A stretch of DNA of 64,000 bases from Ptiloglossa arizonensis (GCF_051014685.1 NW_027478443.1:806001-870000), one strand, 5' to 3'. Positions 34,401 to 48,576 are shown, counted from the stretch's first letter. A program made the numbers and translations. Notes: generated by a model not told the origin, from the letters alone.

Positions 34401-37080
34401 ATTTTTGGGTTAGGTCAATCCGTTCGCCAGATATGGGAGTTTGAAGCCAAGAAATTGTTGTGAAGGCGAAACATTTTTCGCAATTCTGCTGATCCAAACG
34501 CTTAACCAGAATGGCCTATGGAAAAAATACACATACCGTTGTAATCGGGCGAGTTTCTACTTTCAGACGAAACAGGAATTTTTGGGTTAGGTCAATCCGT
34601 TCGCGAGATATGGGAGCTTGAAGCCAAGTAATTGTTGAGAAGGCAAAACATTTTTCGCAATTCTGCTGATCCAAACGCTTAACCAGAATGGCCTATGGAA
34701 AAAATACACATACCTTTGTAATCGGGCGGGTTTCTACTTTCAGATGCAACAGGAATTTTTGGGTTAGGTCAATCCGTTCGCGAGATATCGGAGTTTGAAG
34801 CCAAGGAATGGTTGAGAAGACAACAAATTTTTCGCAATTCTGCTGCTCCAAACGCTTAACCAGAATGGGCTAGGGAAAAAATACACATACCGTTGTAACC
34901 AGGCGAGTTTCTACTTGCAAATGCAATAGGAATTTTTGGGTTAGGTCAATCCGTTCGCTAGATATGGGAGTTTGAAGCCAAGAAATGGTTGACAAGGCAA
35001 ACATTTTTCGCAATTCTGCTGCTCCAAACGCTTAACCAGAATGGCCTAGGGAAAAAATACATATACCGTTGTAATCGGGCGAGTTTCTACTTTCACAGGC
35101 AACAGGAATTTTTGGGTTAGGTCAATCCGTTCGCGAGATATGGGAGTTTGAAGCCAAGAAATGGTTGAGAAGGCAAAACATTTTTCGCAATTCTGCTGCT
35201 CCAAACGCTTAACCAGAATGGCCTAGGGAAAAAATACACATACCGTTGTAACCGGGCGAGTTTCTACTTGCAAATGCAATAGGAATTTTTGGGTTAGGTC
35301 AATCCGTTCGCTAGATATGGGAGTTTGAAGGCAAGAAATGGTTGACAAGGCAAACATTTTTCGCAATTCTGCTGCTCCAAACGCTTAACCAGAATGGCCT
35401 AGGGAAAAAATACACATACCGTTGTAATCGGGCGAGTTTCTACTTTCAGACGAAACAGGAATTTTTGGGTTAGGTCAATCCGTTCGCGAGATATGGGAGC
35501 TTGAAGCCAAGTAATTGTTGAGAAGGCAAAACATTTTTCGCAATTCTGCTGATCCAAACGCTTAACCAGAATGGCCTATGGAAAAAATACACATACCTTT
35601 GTAATCGGGCGAGTTTCTACTTTCAGATGCAATAGGAATTTTTGGGTTAGGTCATTCCGTTCGCGAGATATGGGAGTTTGAAGCCAAGAAATGGTTGAGA
35701 AGGCAACAACTTTTTCGCAATTCTGCGGCTCCAAACGCTTAACCAGAATGGCCTAGGGAAAAAACACACATACCGTTGTAATCGGGCGAGTTTCTACTTT
35801 CAGTTACAGTAGGAGTTTTTGGGTTAGGTCAATCCGTTCGCGAGATATGGGAGTTTGAAGCCAAGGAATGGTTGAGAAGACAACAAATTTTTCGCAATTC
35901 TGCTGCTCCAAACGCTTAACCAGAATGGGCTAGGGAAAAAATACACATACCGTTGTAATCGGGCGAGTTTCTACTTTCACACGCAACAGGAATTTTTGGG
36001 TTAGGTCAATCCGTTCGCGAGATATGGGAGTTTGAAGCCAAGAAATGGTTGAGAAGGCAAAACATTTTTCGCAATTCTGCTGCTCCAAACGCTTAACCAG
36101 AATGGCCTAGGGAAAAAATACACATACCGTTGTAATCGGGCGAGTTTCTACTTTCAGATGCAACAGGAATTTTTGGGTTAGGTCAATCCGTTCGCGAGAT
36201 ATGGGAGTTTGAAGCCAAGAAATGGTTGACAAGGCAAACATTTTTCGCAATTCTGCTGCTCCAAACGCTTAACCAGAATGGCCTAGGGAAAAAATACACA
36301 TACCGTTGTAATCGGGCGAGTTTCTACTTTCAGATGCAACAGGAATTTTTGTGTTAGGTCAATCCGTTCGCGAGATATGGGAGTTTGAAGCCAAGAAATG
36401 GTTGAGACGGCAAAAAATTTTTCGCAATTCTGCTGCTTCAAACGCTTAACCAGAATGGGCTAGGGAAAAAATACACATACCGTTGTAACCGGGCGAGTTT
36501 CTACTTGCAAATGCAATAGGAATTTTTGGGTTAGGTCAATCCGTTCGCTAGATATGGGAGTTTGAAGCCAAGAAATGGTTGACAAGGCAAACATTTTTCA
36601 CAATTCTGCTGCTCCAAACGCTTAACCAGAATGGCCTAGGGAAAAAATACATATACCGTTGTAATCGGGCGAGTTTCTACTTTCACACGCAACAGGAATT
36701 TTTGGGTTAGGTCAATCCGTTCGCGAGATATGGGAGTTTGAAGCCAAGAAATGGTTGAGAAGGCAAAACATTTTTCGCAATTCTGCTGCTCCAAACGCTT
36801 AACCAGAATGGCCTAGGGAAAAAATACACATACCGTTGTAACCGGGCGAGTTTCTACTTGCAAATGCAATAGGAATTTTTGGGTTAGGTCAATCCGTTCG
36901 CTAGATATGGGAGTTTGAAGGCAAGAAATGGTTGACAAGGCAAACATTTTTCGCAATTCTGCTGCTCCAAACGCTTAACCAGAATGGCCTAGGGAAAAAA
37001 TACACATACCGTTGTAATCGGGCGAGCTTCTACTTGCAAATGCAATAGGAATTTTTGGGTTAGGTCAATCCGTTCGCTAG

Positions 37081-37690
37081 ATATGGGAGCTTGAAGCCAA
37101 GAAATGGTTGACAAGGCAAACATTTTCGCAATTCTGCTGCTCCAAACGCTTAACCAGAATGGCCTAGGAAAAAAAAACATACCGTTGTAATCGGGCGAGT
37201 TTCTACTTTCACACGCAACAGGAATTTTTGTGTTAGGTCAATCATTCGCAGTGATATGGGAGTTTGAAGCCAAGAAATGGTTGAGAAGGCAAAACATTTT
37301 TTCGCAATTCTGCTGCTCCAAACGCTTAACCAGAATGGCATAGGAAAAAAATACACATACCTTTGTAATCGGGCGAGTTTTTACTTTCAGATGCAATAGG
37401 AATTTTTGGGTTAGGTCAATCCGTTCGCGAGATATGGGAGTTTGAAGCCAAGAAATGGTTGAGAAGGCAAAACATTTTTCGCAATTCTGCTGCTCCCAAC
37501 GCTAAACAAAGAATGGCCTAGGGAAAAAATACACATACCGTTGTAATCCGGCGAGTTTCTACTTTCAGTTACAATAGGAATTTTTGGGTAGGGATCAATC
37601 CGTTCGCGAGATATGGGAGTTTGAAGCCAAGGAATGGTTTTGAGAAAGACAACAAATTTTTCGCAATTCTGCTGCTCCAAACGCTTAACC
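37081..37690. repeat. Indel-rich monomers at the left/right domain boundary
   Basis: At least ten small departures from the monomer pattern occur within ~600 bp: ACATTTTCGC (one T short), CCTAGGAAAA (G lost), TTTGTGTTAGG, CAATCATTCGCAGTGATATGG, ACATTTTTTCGC, GGCATAGGAAAA, CTCCCAACGCTAAACAAAG, GGGTAGGGATCAATCC and GGTTTTGAGAAAGAC. Part of this segment (37300-37750) resembles 43370-43760, which reads cleanly. Most changes are homopolymer or single-base indels. Confidence 0.8.
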
Positions 37691-39019
37691 AGAATGGGCT
37701 AGGGAAAAAATACACATACCGTTGTAATCGGGCGAGTTTCTACTTTCTCACGCAACAGGAATTTTTGGGTTAGGTCAATCCGTTCGCGAGATATGGGAGT
37801 TTGAAGCTAAGAAATGGTTGAGAAGACAGCAAATTTTTCGCAATTCTGCTGCTCCAAACGCTTAACCAGAATGGCCTAGGGAAAAAATACACATACCGTT
37901 GTAATCGGGCGGGTTTCTACTTTCAGATGCAACAGGAATTTTTGGGTTAGGTCAATCCGTTCGCGAGATATGGGAGTTTGAAGCCAAGAAATGGTTGAGG
38001 AGGCAAAACATTTTCGCAATTCTGCTGCTCCAAACGCTTAACAAGAATGGCCTAGGGAAAAAATACACATACCGTTGTAATCGGGCGAGTTACTACTTTC
38101 AGATGCAACAGGAACTTTTGGGTTAGGTCAATCCGATCGCGAGATATGGGAGTTTGAAGCCAAGAAATGGTTGAGAAGGCAAAAAATGTTTCGCAATTCT
38201 GCTGCATCAAACGCTTAACCAGAATGGCCTAGGGAAAAAATACACATACCGTTGTAATCGGGCGAGTTTCTACTTTCAGTTACATTAGGAATTTTTAGGT
38301 TGGGTCAATCCGTTCGCGAGATATGGGAGTTTGAAGCCAAGAAATGGTTGAGAAGACAACAACTTTTTCACAATTCTGCGGCTCCAAACGCTTAACCAGA
38401 ATGGCCTAGGGAAAAAACACACATACCGTTGTAATCGGGCGGGTTTCTACTTTCAGATGCAACAGGAATTTTTGGGTTAGGTCAATCCGTTCGCGAGATA
38501 TGGGAGTTTGAAGCCAAGAAATGGTTGACCAGGCAATCATTTTTCGCAATTCTGCTGCTTCAAACGCTTAACCAGAATGGCCTAGGGAAAAAATACACAT
38601 ACCGTTGTAATCGGGCGAGTTTCTACTTTCAGTTACAATAGGAATTTTTGGGTTGGGTCAATCCGTTCGCGAGATATGGGAGTTTGAAGCCAAGGAATGG
38701 TTGAGACGGCAAAAAATTTTTCGCAATTCTGCTGATCCAAACGCTTAACCAGAATGGCCTAGGGAAAAAATACACCTACCGTTGTAATCGGGCGAGTTTC
38801 TACTTTCAGATGCAATAGGAATTTTTGGGTTAGGTCAATCCGTTCGCGAGATATGGGAGTTTGAAGCCAAGGAATGGTTGAGAAGACAACAAATTTTTCG
38901 CAATTCTGCTGCTCCAAACGCTTAACCAGAATGGGCTAGGGAAAAAATACACATACCGTTGTAATCGGGCGAGTTTCTACTTTCACACGCAACAGGAATT
39001 TTTGGATTAGGTCAATCCG

Positions 39020-39034
39020 TTCGCGAGATACGGG
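39020..39034 (+). other. Exact CENP-B-box core match (TTCGCGAGATACGGG)
   Basis: Fits TTCGNNNNANNCGGG at all nine fixed positions. Most monomers have TGGG instead of CGGG at the end and so fit eight of nine. The binding protein and function are unproven in this organism. Confidence 0.6.
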
Positions 39035-40433
39035 AGTTTGAAGCCAAGAAATGGTTGAGAAGACAACAATTTTTCGCAATTCTGCGGCTCCAAACGCTTA
39101 ACCAGAATGGCCTAGGGAAAAAACACACATACCGTTGTAATCGGGCGGGTTTCTACTTTCAGATGCAACAGAAATTTTTGGGTTAGGTCAATCCGTTCGC
39201 GAGATATGGGAGTTTGAAGCCAAGAAATGGTTGAGACGGCAAAAAATTTTTCGCAATTCTGCTGCTTCAAACGCTTAACCAGAATGGGCTAGGGAAAAAA
39301 TACACATACCGTTGTAACCGGGCGAGTTTCTACTTGCAAATGCAATAGGAATTTTTGGGTTAGGTCAATCCGATCGCGAGATATGGGAGTTTGAAGCCAA
39401 GAAATGGTTGAGAAGGCAAAAAATGTTTCGCAATTCTGCTGCATCAAACGCTTAACCAGAATGGCCTAGGGAAAAAATACACATACCGTTGTAATCGGGC
39501 GAGTTTCTACTTTCAGTTACATTAGGAATTTTTAGGTTGGGTCAATCCGTTCGCGAGATATGGGAGTTTGAAGCCAAGAAATGGTTGAGAAGACAACAAC
39601 TTTTTCACAATTCTGCGGCTCCAAACGCTTAACCAGAATGGCCTAGGGAAAAAACACACATACCGTTGTAATCGGGCGGGTTTCTACTTTCAGATGCAAC
39701 AGGAATTTTTGGGTTAGGTCAATCCGTTCGCGAGATATCGGAGTTTGAAGCCAAGAAATGGTTGAGACGGCAAAAAATTTTTCGCAATTCTGCTGCTTCA
39801 AACGCTTAACCAGAATGGCCTAGGGAAAAAATACACTTACCGTTGTAATCGGGCGAGTTTCTACTTTCAGATGCAATAGGAATTTTTGGGTTAGGTCAAT
39901 CCGTTCGCGAGATATGGGAGTTTGAAGCTAAGAAATGGTTGACCAGGCAAACATTTTTCGCAATTCTGCTGCTCCAAACGCTTAACCAGAATGGCCTAGG
40001 GAAAAAATACACATACCGTTGTAATCGGGCGAGTTTCTACTTTCAGTTACAATAGGAATGTTTGGGTTGGGTCAATCCGTTCGCGAGATATGGGAGTTTG
40101 AAGCCAAGAAATGGTTGAGGCGGCAAAAAATTTTTCGCAATTCTGCTGATCCAAACGCTTAACCAGAATGGCCTAGGGAAAAAATACACCTACCGTTGTA
40201 ATCGGGCGAGTTTCTACTTTCAGATGCAATAGGAATTTTTGGGTTAGGTCAATCCGTTCGCGAGATATGGGAGTTTGAAGCCAAGGAATGGTTGAGAAGA
40301 CAACAAATTTTTCGCAATTCTGCTGCTCCAAACGCTTAACCAGAATGGGCTAGGGAAAAAATACACATACCGTTGTAATCGGGCGAGTTTCTACTTTCAC
40401 ACGCAACAGGAATTTTTGGGTTAGGTCAATCCG

Positions 40434-40448
40434 TTCGCGAGATACGGG
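40434..40448 (+). other. Exact CENP-B-box core match, second copy
   Basis: Same 15-mer in a monomer with CTTTCACACGCAACAGG and TGCGGCTCC, the subtype that carries all six exact matches. Confidence 0.6.
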
Positions 40449-41670
40449 AGTTTGAAGCCAAGAAATGGTTGAGAAGACAACAATTTTTCGCAATTCTGCG
40501 GCTCCAAACGCTTAACCAGAATGGCCTAGGGAAAAAACACACATACCGTTGTAATCGGGCGGGTTTCTACTTTCAGATGCAACAGGAATTTTTGGGTTAG
40601 GTCAATCCGTTCGCGAGATATGGGAGTTTGAAGCCAAGAAATGGTTGAGACGGCAAAAAATTTTTCGCAATTCTGCTGCTTCAAACGCTTAACCAGAATG
40701 CCCTATGGAAAAAATACACATACCTTTGTAATCGGGCGAGTTTCTACTTTCAGATGCAATAGGAATTTTTGGGTTAGGTCAATCCGTTCGCGAGATATGG
40801 GAGTTTGAAGCCAAGAAATGGTTGAGAAGGCAACAACTTTTTCGCAATTCTGCGGCTCCAAACGCTTAACCAGAATGGCCTAGGGAAAAAACACACATAC
40901 CGTTGTAATCGGGCGGGTTTCTACTTTCAGATGCAACAGGAATTTTTGGGTTAGGTCAATCCGTTCGCGAGATATCGGAGTTTGAAGCCAAGAAATGGTT
41001 GAGACGGCAAAAAATTTTTCGCAATTCTGCTGCTTCAAACGCTTAACCAGAATGGCCTAGGGAAAAAATACACATACCGTTGTAATCGGGCGAGTTTCTA
41101 CTTTCAGATGCAATAGGAATTTTTGGGTTAGGTCAATCCGTTCGCGAGATATGGGAGTTTGAAGCTAAGAAATGGTTAAGAAGACAACAAAGTTTTCGCA
41201 CTTCTGCTGCTCCAAACGCTTAACCAGAATGGCTTAGGGAAAAAATACACATACCGTTGTAACCGGGCGAGTTTCTACTTGCAAATACAATAGGAATTTT
41301 TGGGTTAGGTCAATCCGTTCGCTAGATATGGGAGTTTGAAGCCAAGAAATTGTTGACCGGGCAAACATTTTTCGCAATTCTGCTGCTCCAAACGCTTAAC
41401 CAGAATGGCCTAGGGAAAAAATACACATACCGTTGTAATCGGGCGAGTTTCTACTTTCAGATGCAATAGGAATTTTTGGGTTAGGTCAATCCGTTCGCGA
41501 GATATGGGAGTTTGAAGCCAAGGAATGGTTGAGAAGACAACAAATTTTTCGCAATTCTGCTGCTCCAAACGCTTAACCAGAATGGGCTAGGGAAAAAATA
41601 CACATACCGTTGTAATCGGGCGAGTTTCTACTTTCACACGCAACAGGAATTTTTGGGTTAGGTCAATCCG

Positions 41671-41685
41671 TTCGCGAGATACGGG
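41671..41685 (+). other. Exact CENP-B-box core match, third copy
   Basis: Same 15-mer and monomer subtype, 1237 bp (seven monomers) after the previous copy. Confidence 0.6.
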
Positions 41686-44673
41686 AGTTTGAAGCCAAGA
41701 AATGGTTGAGAAGACAACAATTTTTCGCAATTCTGCGGCTCCAAACGCTTAACCAGAATGGCCTAGGGAAAAAACACACATACCGTTGTAATCGGGCGGG
41801 TTTCTACTTTCAGATGCAACAGGAATTTTTGGGTTAGGTCAATCCGTTCGCGAGATATGGGAGTTTGAAGCCAAGAAATGGTTGAGACGGCAAAAAATTT
41901 TTCGCAATTCTGCAGCTTCAAACGCTTAACCAGAATGGGCTAGGGAAACAATACACATACCGTTGTAATCGGGCGAGTTTCTACTTTCACACGCAACAGG
42001 AATTTTTGGGTTAGGTCAATCCGTTCGCGAGATATGGGAGTTTGAAGCCAAGAAATGGTTGAGAAGGCAAAACATTTTTCGCAATTCTGCTGCTCCAAAC
42101 GCTTAACCAGAATGGCCTAGGGAAAAAATACACATACCGTTGTAATCGGGCGAGTTTCTACTTTCAGATGCAACAGGAATTTTTGGGTTAGGTCAATCCG
42201 TTCGCGAGATATGGGAGTTTGAAGCCAAGAAATGGTTGAGACGGCAAAAAATTTTTCGCAATTCTGCTGCTTCAAACGCTTAACCAGAATGGGCTAGGGA
42301 AAAAATACACATACCGTTGTAACCGGGCGAGTTTCTACTTGCAAATGCAATAGGAATTTTTGGGTTAGGTCAATCCGTTCGCTAGATATGGGAGTTTCAA
42401 GCCAAGAAATGGTTGACAAGGCAAACATTTTTCACAATTCTGCTGCTCCAAACGCTTAACCAGAATGGCCTAGGGAAAAAATACATATACCGTTGTAATC
42501 GGGCGAGTTTCTACTTTCACACGCAACAGGAATTTTTGGGTTAGGTCAATCCGTTCGCGAGATATGGGAGTTTGAAGCCAAGAAATGGTTGAGAAGGCAA
42601 AACATTTTTCGCAATTCTGCTGCTCCAAACGCTTAACCAGAATGGCCTAGGGAAAAAATACACATACCGTTGTAACCGGGCGAGTTTCTACTTGCAAATG
42701 CAATAGGAATTTTTGGGTTAGGTCAATCCGTTCGCTAGATATGAGAGTTTGAAGGCAAGAAATGGTTGACAAGGCAAACATTTTTCGCAATTCTGCTGCT
42801 CCAAACGCTTAACCAGAATGGCCTAGGGAAAAAATACACATACCGTTGTAATCGGGCGAGCTTCTACTTGCAAATGCAATAGGAATTTTTGGGTTAGGTC
42901 AATCCGTTCGCTAGATATGGGAGCTTGAAGCCAAGAAATGGTTGACAAGGCAAACATTTTTCGCAATTCTGCTGCTCCAAACGCTTAACCAGAATGGCCT
43001 AGGGAAAAAAAAACACACCGTTGTAATCGGGCGAGTTTCTACTTTCACACGCAACAGGAATTTTTGGGTTAGGTCAATCCGTTCGCGAAATATGGGAGTT
43101 TGAAGCCAAGAAATGGTTGAGAAGGCAAAACATTTTTCGCAATTCTGCTGCTCCAAACGCTTAACCAGAATGGCATAGGGAAAAAATACACATACCGTTG
43201 TAATCGGGCGAGTTTCTACTTTCAGACGCAACAGGAATTTTTGGGTTAGGTCAATCCGTTCGCGAGATATGGGAGTTTGAAGCCAAGAAATTGTTGTGAA
43301 GGCGAAACATTTTTCGCAATTCTGCTGATCCAAACGCTTAACCAGAATGGCCTATGGAAAAAATACACATACCTTTGTAATCGGGCGAGTTTTTACTTTC
43401 AGATGCAATAGGAATTTTTGGGTTAGGTCAATCCGTTCGCGAGATATGGGAGTTTGAAGCCAAGAAATGGTTGAGAAGGCAAAACATTTTTCGCAATTCT
43501 GCTGCTCCAAACGCTAAACAAGAATGGCCTAGGGAAAAAATACACATACCGTTGTAATCCGGCGAGTTTCTACTTTCAGTTACAATAGGAATTTTTGGGT
43601 TGGGTCAATCCGTTCGCGAGATATGGGAGTTTGAAGCCAAGGAATGGTTGAGAAGACAACAAATTTTTCGCAATTCTGCTGCTCCAAACGCTTAACCAGA
43701 ATGGGCTAGGGAAAAAATACACATACCGTTGTAATCGGGCGAGTTTCTACTTTCTCACGCAACAGGAATTTTTGGGTTAGGTCAATCCGTTCGCGAGATA
43801 TCGGAGTTTGAAGCCAAGAAATGGTTGAGACGGCAAAAAATTTTTCGCAATTCTGCTGCTTCAAACGCTTAACCAGAATGGCCTAGGGAAAAAATACACA
43901 TACCGTTGTAATCGGGCGAGTTTCTACTTTCAGATGCAATAGGAATTTTTGGGTTAGGTCAATCCGTTCGCGAGATATGGGAGTTTGAAGCTAAGAAATG
44001 GTTAAGAAGACAACAAAGTTTTCGCACTTCTGCTGCTCCAAACGCTTAACCAGAATGGCTTAGGGAAAAAATACACATACCGTTGTAACCGGGCGAGTTT
44101 CTACTTGCAAATACAATAGGAATTTTTGGGTTAGGTCAATCCGTTCGCTAGATATGGGAGTTTGAAGCCAAGAAATGGTTGACCAGGCAATCATTTTTCG
44201 CAATTCTGCTGCTCCAAACGCTTAACCAGAATGGCCTAGGGAAAAAATACACATACCGTTGTAATCGGGCGAGTTTCTACTTTCAGTTACAATAGGAATT
44301 TTTGGGTTGGGTCAATCCGTTCGCGAGATATGGGAGTTTGAAGCCAAGAAATGGTTGAGACGGCAAAAAATTTTTCGCAATTCTGCTGATCCAAACGCTT
44401 AACCAGAATGGCCTAGGGAAAAAATACACCTACCGTTGTAATCGGGCGAGTTTCTACTTTCAGATGCAATAGGAATTTTTGGGTTAGGTCAATCCGTTCG
44501 CGAGATATGGGAGTTTGAAGCCAAGGAATGGTTGAGAAGACAACAAATTTTTCGCAATTCTGCTGCTCCAAACGCTTAACCAGAATGGGCTAGGGAAAAA
44601 ATACACATAGCGTTGTAATCGGGCGAGTTTCTACTTTCACACGCAACAGGAATTTTTGGGTTAGGTCAATCCG

Positions 44674-44688
44674 TTCGCGAGATACGGG
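44674..44688 (+). other. Exact CENP-B-box core match, fourth copy
   Basis: Same 15-mer and monomer subtype, 3003 bp (17 monomers) after the previous copy. Confidence 0.6.
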
Positions 44689-45734
44689 AGTTTGAAGCCA
44701 AGAAATGGTTGAGAAGACAACAATTTTTCGCAATTCTGCGGCTCCAAACGCTTAACCAGAATGGCCTAGGGAAAAAACACACATACCGTTGTAATCGGGC
44801 GGGTTTCTACTTTCAGATGCAACAGGAATTTTTGGGTTAGGTCAATCCGTTCGCGAGATATGGGAGTTTGAAGCCAAGAAATGGTTGAGACGGCAAAAAA
44901 TTTTTCGCAATTCTGCTGCTTCAAACGCTTAACCAGAATGGGCTAGGGAAAAAATACACATACCGTTGTAACCGGGCGAGTTTCTACTTGCAAATGCAAT
45001 AGGAATTTTTGGGTTAGGTCAATCCGATCGCGAGATATGGGAGTTTGAAGCCAAGAAATGGTTGAGAAGGCAAAAAATGTTTCGCAAATCTGCTGCATCA
45101 AACGCTTAACCAGAATGGCCTAGGGAAAAAATACACATACCGTTGTAATCGGGCGAGTTTCTACTTTCAGTTACATTAGGAATTTTTAGGTTGGGTCAAT
45201 CCGTTCGCGAGATATGGGAGTTTGAAGCCAAGAAATGGTTGAGAAGACAACAACTTTTTCACAATTCTGCGGCTCCAAACGCTTAACCAGAATGGCCTAG
45301 GGAAAAAACACACATACCGTTGTAATCGGGCGGGTTTCTACTTTCAGATGCAACAGGAATTTTTGGGTTAGGTCAATCCGTTCGCGAGATATCGGAGTTT
45401 GAAGCCAAGAAATGGTTGAGACGGCAAAAAATTTTTCGCAATTCTGCTGCTTCAAACGCTTAACCAGAATGGCCTAGGGAAAAAATACACATACCGTTGT
45501 AATCGGGCGAGTTTCTACTTTCAGATGCAATAGGAATTTTTGGGTTAGGTCAATCCGTTCGCGAGATATGGGAGTTTGAAGCCAAGGAATGGTTGAGAAG
45601 ACAACAAATTTTTCGCAATTCTGCTGCTCCAAACGCTTAACCAGAATGGGCTAGGGAAAAAATACACATACCGTTGTAATCGGGCGAGTTTCTACTTTCA
45701 CACGCAACAGGAATTTTTGGGTTAGGTCAATCCG

Positions 45735-45749
45735 TTCGCGAGATACGGG
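45735..45749 (+). other. Exact CENP-B-box core match, fifth copy
   Basis: Same 15-mer and monomer subtype, 1061 bp (six monomers) after the previous copy. Confidence 0.6.
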
Positions 45750-48561
45750 AGTTTGAAGCCAAGAAATGGTTGAGAAGACAACAATTTTTCGCAATTCTGC
45801 GGCTCCAAACGCTTAACCAGAATGGCCTAGGGAAAAAACACACATACCGTTGTAATCGGGCGGGTTTCTACTTTCAGATGCAACAGGAATTTTTGGGTTA
45901 GGTCAATCCGTTCGCGAGATATGGGAGTTTGAAGCCAAGAAATGGTTGAGACGGCAAAAAATTTTTCGCAATTCTGCTGCTTCAAACGCTTAACCAGAAT
46001 GGCCTATGGAAAAAATACACATACCTTTGTAATCGGGCGAGTTTCTACTTTCAGATGCAATAGGAATTTTTGGGTTAGGTCAATCCGTTCGCGAGATATG
46101 GGAGTTTGAAGCCAAGAAATGGTTGAGAAGGCAACAACTTTTTCGCAATTCTGCGGCTCCAAACGCTTAACCAGAATGGCCTAGGGAAAAAACACACATA
46201 CCGTTGTAATCGGGCGGGTTTCTACTTTCAGATGCAACAGGAATTTTTGGGTTAGGTCAATCCGTTCGCGAGATATCGGAGTTTGAAGCCAAGAAATGGT
46301 TGAGACGGCAAAAAATTTTTCGCAATTCTGCTGCTTCAAACGCTTAACCAGAATGGCCTAGGGAAAAAATACACATACCGTTGTAATCGGGCGAGTTTCT
46401 ACTTTCAGATGCAATAGGAATTTTTGGGTTAGGTCAATCCGTTCGCGAGATATGGGAGTTTGAAGCTAAGAAATGGTTAAGAAGACAACAAAGTTTTCGC
46501 ACTTCTGCTGCTCCAAACGCTTAACCAGAATGGCTTAGGGAAAAAATACACATACCGTTGTAACCGGGCGAGTTTCTACTTGCAAATACAATAGGAATTT
46601 TTGGGTTAGGTCAATCCGTTCGCTAGATATGGGAGTTTGAAGCCAAGAAATTGTTGACCAGGCAAACATTTTTCGCAATTCTGCTGCTCCAAACGCTTAA
46701 CCAGAATGGGCTAGGGAAAAAATACACATACCGTTGTAATCGGGCGAGTTTCTACTTTCACACGCAAAAGGAATTTTTGGGTTAGGTCAATCCGTTCGCG
46801 AGATATGGGAGTTTGAAGCCAAGAAATGGTTGAGAAGGCAAAACATTTTTCGCAATTCTGCTGCTCCAAAAGCTTAACCAGAATGGCCTAGGGAAAAAAT
46901 ACACATACAGTTGTAACCGGGCGAGTTTCTACTTGCAAATGCAATAGGAATTTTTGGGTTAGGTCAATCCGTTCGCTAGATATGGGAGTTTGAAGCCAAG
47001 AAATGGTTGACAAGGCAAACATTTTTCGCAATTCTGCTGCTCCAAACGCTTAACCAGAATGGCCTAGGGAAAAAATACACATACCGTTGTAATCGGGCGA
47101 GTTTCTACTTTCACACGCAACAGGAATTTTTGAGTTAGGTCAATCCGTTCGCGAGATATGGGAGTTTGAAGCCAAGAAATGGTTGAGAAGGCAAAACATT
47201 TTTCGCAATTCTGCTGCTCCAAACGCTTAACCAGAATGGCCTAGGGAAAAAATACACATACAGTTGTAACCGGGCGAGTTTCTAATTGCAAATGCAATAG
47301 GAATTTTTGGGTTAGGTCAATCCGTTCGCTAGATATGGGAGTTTGAAGCCAAGAAATGGTTGACAAGGCAAACATTTTTCGCAATTCTGCTGCTCCAAAC
47401 GCTTAACCAGAATGGCCTAGGGAAAAAATACACATACCGTTGTAAGCGGGCGAGTTTCTACTTTCAGATGCAATAGGAATTTTTGGGTTAGGTCAATCCG
47501 TTCGCGAGATATGGGAGTTTGAAGCCAAGAAATGGTTGAGAAGGCAACAACTTTTTCGCAATTCTGCGGCTCCAAACGCTTAACCAGAATGGCCTAGGGA
47601 AAAAACACACATACCGTTGTAATCGGGCGGGTTTCTACTTTCAGATGCAACAGGAATTTTTGGGTTAGGTCAATCCGTTCGCGAGATATCGGAGTTTGAA
47701 GCCAAGAAATGGTTGAGACGGCAAAAAATTTTTCGCAATTCTGCTGCTTCAAACGCTTAACCAGAATGGCCTAGGGAAAAAATACACATACCGTTGTAAT
47801 CGGGCGAGTTTCTACTTTCAGATGCAATAGGAATTTTTGGGTTAGGTCAATCCGTTCGCGAGATATGGGAGTTTGAAGCTAAGAAATGGTTAAGAAGACA
47901 ACAAAGTTTTCGCACTTCTGCTGCTCCAAACGCTTAACCAGAATGGCTTAGGGAAAAAATACACATACCGTTGTAACCGGGCGAGTTTCTACTTGCAAAT
48001 ACAATAGGAATTTTTGGGTTAGGTCAATCCGTTCGCTAGATATGGGAGTTTGAAGCCAAGAAATTGTTGACCAGGCAAACATTTTTCGCAATTCTGCTGC
48101 TCCAAACGCTTAACCAGAATGGCCTAGGGAAAAAATACACATACCGTTGTAATCGGGCGAGTTTCTACTTTCAGTTACAATAGGAATTTTTGGGTTGGGT
48201 CAATCCGTTCGCAAGATATGGGAGTTTGAAGCCAAGAAATGGTTGAGACGGCAAAAAATTTTTCGCAATTCTGCTGATCCAAACGCTTAACCAGAATGGC
48301 CTAGGGAAAAAATACACCTACCGTTGTAATCGGGCGAGTTTCTACTTTCAGATGCAATAGGAATTTTTGGGTTAGGTCAATCCGTTCGCGAGATATGGGA
48401 GTTTGAAGCCAAGGAATGGTTGAGAAGACAACAAATTTTTCGCAATTCTGCTGCTCCAAACGCTTAACCAGAATGGGCTAGGGAAAAAATACACATACCG
48501 TTGTAATCGGGCGAGTTTCTACTTTCACACGCAACAGGAATTTTTGGGTTAGGTCAATCCG

Positions 48562-48576
48562 TTCGCGAGATACGGG
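48562..48576 (+). other. Exact CENP-B-box core match, sixth copy
   Basis: Same 15-mer; this monomer differs slightly downstream (CAATTATGCGGC). It is the last exact match I found in the window. Confidence 0.6.

Larger units (their letters stand above)
5629..37080. repeat. Left array domain: long, ordered higher-order repeats
   Basis: About 178 monomers in which a limited set of subtypes recurs in long ordered runs with shifts of 14, 47, 9 and other whole monomer numbers. Subtype markers include AGACGAAACAGG with TAATTGTTG or AAATTGTTG, TGTGAAGGCGAAAC, GGCATAGGG, GGCCTATGG, GAGACGGCAAAAAA with GCTTCAAAC, and TACATATACC. The marker GGGCGGGTTTC is almost absent here. Confidence 0.75.
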
